A DNA stretch of 64,000 nucleotides, taken from the NCBI GenBank assembly GCA_021234155.1, contig JAJEKV010000040.1:5357229-5421228 (forward strand). Reading direction: 5' to 3'. Both the position numbers and the translations under genes were made by a program. The notes beneath the pieces are model-generated. The model searched no databases. It was not told the DNA's origin and was given only the letters and a program-made list of their open reading frames with translations. Positions 59,300 to 64,000 of the stretch are shown here, piece after piece (position 1 is the first letter of the stretch; the number at the start of each line of letters is the position of its first letter). Source of the DNA: Isoetes taiwanensis (lineage: Eukaryota > Streptophyta > Lycopodiopsida > Isoetales > Isoetaceae).

Positions 59300-61436
59300 G
59301 GCACTCAGGACTGCGAACATGAGAATATTCTCATGTTTGTGGACCGAATATTTGGCCAAGTATTTTATAAGGTACTGCTAAACTTACCATGTGATAGCAT
59401 TTTGCAATGTGAATTCTACATAATACTAAACAATAGCTTACCAACCAATAGAGTCACAATAGCAGCGGCAGAAAACATAATGGAATCATACATTTTCCTT
59501 GAGCAATGCTGTAGTTCAGTCATTTTTAAGTCTTTTTATGTAAGCCTACAGAGAAACAGGGATTCAACAATGTGTTGCTGTGAAGGCAAAACAAGCTACA
59601 AATCCAACGAACTATAGATGTTTGGCAAAATGCACCATAAAATAACAAAATTTTGTTTCATTTTTAGACACTGCATTCAATAGATCTTCAGATTGATTTA
59701 ATTTAAGTGGGTTTATTATATTCTAATGCATCTATGTAGTAGGCTGCTCAAATATCTGATTTTCAAGTATAAGTTCTTTTGGATTCTGCAGAAGTCTCTT
59801 CATAAATGTAATTACGAAAATGTTGCTCTGTTCATAGACAGCATATGTTTATGGTTTAGCATCCATGTCAGTTTAGTAGACATGTCTGAATATTATTGTA
59901 GACTGCGAATAAACATGCCTTTGTATGCAGGTCCATAATTAAATTGATACTGGGGCATTGAAATAACAAGCTTCTTTGCTGCTGATAAAGTACTTGGGAT
60001 AAATAGTTTGGGCTGGCGCTGTTACAACACATTTGTTGCCCAAAGTTTGTTATTTCTTTTTTCAAAATATGTTGTTTATCAGATATTTTACCCCTGTACT
60101 TTGAAAGCCACAAATCCTAATCCTGCCAAGATGATGAAACGAGCAGGTGCATTCATTTAAGTCCCCTTACAAGCTTATCAGACTGGCATAATATGAATGG
60201 TGAGGCATGGCAGGTCCACAGTTGTACTACTTTATATCTAAGTGCTCTTGGTGAAGATGAGGATGTGAGAAGTAATATAGGGTGCATATGTTTGATACAT
60301 GGTTGCAACGTTGTGTGCTTCACAAGTTCTTTTAAGTACATGGAAAAATAGTTCAAAACTTTGCATATGTAATATGTTCTGTTAGAGGATGGTGCAGAAC
60401 GATTTGAATTTAAGGCTATTGGCCTGTGATATTTGGTGCAGGTATGGGCTTGATTTTTTTGGCTTGCAGACCTAGATGTTCCCTTAATTGTTTCTTACTA
60501 AGTGAAGTAATATCATGTGCACACACAGTAGCAATTCAGTGCAGGCCAGACATTCAGTGCTTTACTAAGGCAATATATACCCCTACATATGCAAAAATTC
60601 AAATCATAAATGTGCTGCAGATATTTATTGTGATTTGTGAGGCATTTGTTTCCACAGTCTGGAAATCATTTGGACCTCTAGGATGCTATTTTTAAGTGTA
60701 ATTCTATCCTAGCTATACATGCAGGTTGCAACAGCATTATGCAGTTAAGATCTAGCATTTGTATAATTTGTTTCTTTTTTCTTAATAACATATGCAGAAG
60801 AGATTGAAGCCTTAGAGTAACACATATCAAAATCAGTCATCGCATATGGCATCAAAATATGTAGAGCAATGAAGTACCTATCAAGGTTCTATAAGGGCGT
60901 TTTGGAAGCAAGCACGATTATCATATAGTAATCTTTGGCATTACGATGTTGTTTTGCTCCCGTGGCCAACATAATATTTGAGTGAGCCAAATTTCCAAAT
61001 GGGGCTTCTCTTGCAACACTTGCAATTGCACAAATGCTGAAAGGGATTTTTACGAGATGGTTCAACATCAGGATGTTTGTTTGTTCTAATGATGGTAGTG
61101 ATATTTGTGAAATCAAGGTGGCAAATTATTTTTTAGATTATATTGTAAATACATGTATTTAGTATTTGTTGAACTACTGAGTTGTATTACATGTTAGGAT
61201 TGCTAGGTTCACATGAGTATTTGCACTATTTATTTTTCAAACGCTCTTGCTAGCGCGATGAAGTAAACTTGGCCTCATATGCACGAACATTGTAAAAGCA
61301 AAATAACACTTTTTGCTAAACCTCATACTTCAAGCCCGAGGACATCCCGAGCAATGCCATTTAGCTCAAGCAAGGCCCAAGCAAAATACCACACTCCCAT
61401 AAAATGTCATATGGTTGACCAACGCTCAACCAAAGC
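59300..61436. other. No gene recognised
   Basis: Long A/T-rich stretch with short frames only. Apart from the 75-bp repeat at 59,703-59,775, I see no coding, element ends or RNA gene. Confidence 0.35.
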
Positions 61437-61872
61437 AACGATGGGCGAACTGCGAATTCAAGGTTAAAGATACCAATAAACAACAACTTGCAGTATTTCA
61501 AAGCAGTGTGAGATGGCAAAGTTGATAAGAGCAACTCGCATGATTATATGGGATGAGGCCCCAATGATGCATAAACATGTTTATGAAGCACTGAGATAGA
61601 ACACTCTATCACGTGATGTCATTATTAGGGGGGGCTCATTGTTGTCTCGAGAGGAGATTTTTGCCAGGTTCCACAAGGAAATCGACCCAAATTGTGGATG
61701 CTCCCTTGAAGTACTCATACACACGGGATCATGTTGAAGAACATAAGCTCACCATAAAGATGCGTGTACTGAACAATTAAGAAAATCGAAAGTTGCACAT
61801 ATGGACGTTAAAGGTCGAGCAAAAACACATCCCCGAACATTAGCCTGACAACGTCGGACACCCATTTACTAG
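61437..61872 (+). mobile_element. Internally deleted Helitron relative
   Basis: 61,437-61,765 aligns with the helicase part of the larger Helitron (50,778-51,140), from the TTCAAGGTT(A/C)AAGATACC word through ATTATATGGGATGAGGCCCC and GATCATGTTGAAGAACATAA. It then jumps to sequence matching 53,385-53,496, ending with a hairpin region and CTAG (61,869-61,872). About 2.2 kb present in the other copy is absent. It encodes no protein. Confidence 0.85.
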
Positions 61873-62057
61873 TACTCGTACTCGTTTTTAAAATTAGGAA
61901 ACAAATATAACACACATAGTACACATGTGAGATTGTTAAAAAGATGGCGGCACATTGTAGTCTAGATGTCTAGCATTTTAGGCTTTCTACTGTTTGTAAA
62001 TATAGAGGGGCTAAGGATGTGGTCTAACTTACAAACAAATTGTGGGAAGAAGGAAAG

Positions 62058-62326
62058 ATGGTGCCCAAGCTTGTTGCAGCAGCATTGTTGATAACTTTGT
62101 TTTTAGTGATATTTATCGTGAATTTGCCAATGGTTCTCAATGCCCATGGCGACTGTGCAGCTGGACCTTGCTGCGGCTGGCAGTACAATGATGAAACTTG
62201 CGATGGGAGCCCTTTGGGAACTATTTTAGTGGTTATGGCTATTGTGGCACATCTGTTACCAATTGTTGTAGTACTCAAGGTTGCCAATCCGGTTGCTGGA
62301 CAGATGTCTTGCAATGTCTCTTTTAA
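62058..62326 (+). pseudogene. Hevein-type chitin-binding secreted peptide, frameshifted
   Basis: From ATG at 62,058 the frame gives a signal peptide (MVPKLVAAALLITLFLVIFI and on to LNA), then a Cys-rich start DCAAGPCCGWQYNDETCDG. Past about 62,205 the matching Cys pattern continues in another frame: NYFSGYGYCGTSVTNCC, TQGCQSGCW, stop at 62,326. GYCGT...C...GCQSGC is the hevein (ChtBD1) signature. Joined, it would be a short secreted chitin-binding peptide of about 89 residues. A one-base-class indel near 62,205 breaks it, unless the assembly is wrong there. The longer uninterrupted frame to 62,396 has a hydrophobic second half that is an artefact of the shift. Confidence 0.65.
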
Positions 62327-63660
62327 ACTAATAATATTAGCCCAATGTGGCTATCAAGGTTGCAAAATAATATTAGCCCAGTTGCAGAAGTATTAACCCC
62401 AGATGATGCACTAAAAAAAAAAAACCTGTAGAAAACACGTGAGTGTACGGAGGGTTTCTTGGGTTAAAATCGTACGTATAAGTATAGGGAGGGTTTTGCT
62501 TGAATTTTATATCACTAATATATTCTTAGATATATCATGCGTCCCATGATATAATGTCCCTTTAATTTTTTTTTTTTGAAGGACGAAAGCCAAAAAGTTT
62601 ATTATTAGAAATAAGAAGTACAAATTTACATGTCTCATCTAACTGTGTAAGCATAAAAAGATGCCATAGGAGCACGAGCCTGGAGCACAATGTACTTACT
62701 CCAGAATAGGAGACTAACAATAAGAATCAATTTGAAGATACTAAATCCAAATACGTTTCGTCATTTCTGACTCAAGGAGGAACACTCGTAAGCCGTCAGT
62801 AACATTTTTTGAACACTGTGTGCAGATGAATAAATGCCCTAAAAAACGTGGCGTTTGCGATGCTCCCATGTCGACCACAGGATCCAACCAGAACCAAGAT
62901 GGAATGCCATCTGTTTAGCTTGGGGCCATGCATTGGGATAGGACGCCAAGAGGATGCATCAGCAGTCCAACGCACTATTAAACAAATCTTGTAGCCAGTA
63001 CCACGTCGGCTAAACACCTCCACAACAAGCCATTAGGAAATGATTTTAGATTTTGGCTGGATTTTCACGCGAATGGTGGTACATTATAGATTTGAGTCTC
63101 CAACTACTTTGAGCTCATGGCCCGGACAAATTCTCCCTCCAATTCACTTATTCTCTCTCTATCAAGAAATTCATGGCAGTCCATGATACTGGCTTGGAGG
63201 CAATCATATGTTTAACATTGGATTTTCAGCTAGATGAATTCCAATGCACTGATCCAGGGATCTCACTGAAACTCAGGAGATATCACGTGATGATCCAGAT
63301 TCCTCTACAATTACAAGTATTTGGATGCACAGAGACTCTAGATTGAAGAATAAAATGAAAAAAGCAGGGGTTGAACAAGAAGATCTTTTTTTTTTGAAGG
63401 ACAACAAGCTTTATTTGCCAATCAAAATTATAACAATATAAAATGCAAGACAGAATTATAACCCCAGATAAACTGATCCAACTGAGCACAACTATCTGTC
63501 TATGCATAAGAATGAATCTGAAGGTAAGTATGCCAAATTAGTACTTTCTTCTCTTGATCAAGAGAAGAACAATTATAAGCCATAACAATTTTATTCTGTG
63601 TCCACTGAAGAAGAATCCCATCTGCAGTATCCGTGCCCTTAAAGATAAATAGTCCCCTTC
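62327..63660. other. No gene; two poly-T bounded retroposed-looking segments
   Basis: TTTTTTTTTGAAGGAC begins related stretches at about 62,568 and 63,388 (GAAGGAC(G/A)A...AAG(T/C)TTTAT). On the minus strand these would end in GTCCTTC plus poly-A, like the 3' end of a LINE or SINE. No coding was found. Confidence 0.4.
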
Positions 63661-63668
63661 TCTTTCAG

Positions 63669-63862
63669 ATCGACCAAGAAGATCTTAGCAGCAAATGCAG
63701 GGAAGAAATAGCCAAGCTTACAGTTGATTAATTCAACAAGCTTACCAAGAAGCATTCAACTGAAATCAAGGCGAATGTGATGAAGAGGGTCATTCATCAC
63801 CACAATATGGAAATATCAGAACCTGTATTTTTGTCAAATCTAGAAGAATGCAAGGCAAAGCA
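63669..63862 (+). other. Possible exon, unidentified
   Basis: Plus-strand sequence encodes DQEDLSSKCREEIAKLTVD, one TAA, then KHSTEIKANVMKRVIHHHN and ISEPVFLSNLEECKAKQ, followed by a donor-like CAG|GTGTGT at 63,862. The composition is protein-like but the in-frame stop argues for decay. The window ends before any partner exon can be seen. Confidence 0.3.
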
Positions 63863-64000
63863 GGTGTGTGCTATTCAACAATTTAAAAAAAGACAATGGT
63901 AGCCACAAAAAGCCAAACAAACCATGGTATTTGGCGAGCAAGAACCTCGACACTGATGATGGCTTCGTCCATAAAATTGAGATCCAATTCAACTATGGCA

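Noticed and set aside
62040-62396. 118-residue two-helix membrane protein
   Set aside because: The second hydrophobic half is the wrong frame of a hevein-type Cys pattern; only the signal peptide is believable.

Overview
The window looks like nuclear DNA of a land plant with a large, transposon-rich genome. A seedless vascular plant such as a fern is my inference. It rests on an intron-containing plant PP2A scaffold gene with plant-type protein sequence, CACTA, Helitron, hAT, LINE and Ty3 elements, a hevein-type fragment, and a DUF7869-type gene. Only one gene is intact: the PP2A regulatory subunit A gene at 37,402-41,750 (+), 12 exons and 586 codons. Nearly everything else is mobile DNA, most of it decayed.

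Layout. 1-10.4 kb: short palindrome arrays, a broken DUF7869-type transposase-like gene (2.1-5.3 kb, -), a three-copy tandem repeat, a 61-bp SINE scrap with a 15-bp target duplication, and a LINE remnant (8.4-9.8 kb, +). 10.4-35.0 kb: a nested block bounded by two LTRs of one Ty3/gypsy family, all on the minus strand. Its 3' LTR (10,444-16,535) is split by a 4.68-kb CACTA transposon with perfect ends and a GCT duplication. Its body holds gag, protease, RT and RNase H (25.4-22.2 kb) but no visible integrase. Between gag and the primer-binding site (33,671) lie a LINE flanked by two long (AG)n tracts, an unrecognised decayed reading frame, and a histone H3-like reading frame with a long N-terminal extension. 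35.0-37.4 kb: flank and promoter side of the PP2A gene, with a ~399-bp tandem duplication.

41.8-47.9 kb: one small acidic hypothetical gene, an LTR/TRIM composite with GTAAT flanks, and unassigned DNA. 47.9-53.5 kb: a broken autonomous-type Helitron (+) with Rep and helicase parts and a CTAG end after a hairpin. 53.5-61.4 kb: repeats and a hAT C-terminal remnant. 61.4-61.9 kb: an internally deleted relative of the same Helitron. 62.1-62.3 kb: a frameshifted hevein-type secreted peptide gene. The last 1.7 kb is unassigned apart from one possible exon.

The item most worth following is the H3-like frame at 31,850-33,004 (-). The histone fold is open in one frame apart from two TAA codons, is fused to a coiled-coil-like N-terminal region, and lies inside an LTR-bounded interval on the same strand as gag-pol. 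All homologies were read by eye; no database search was run.
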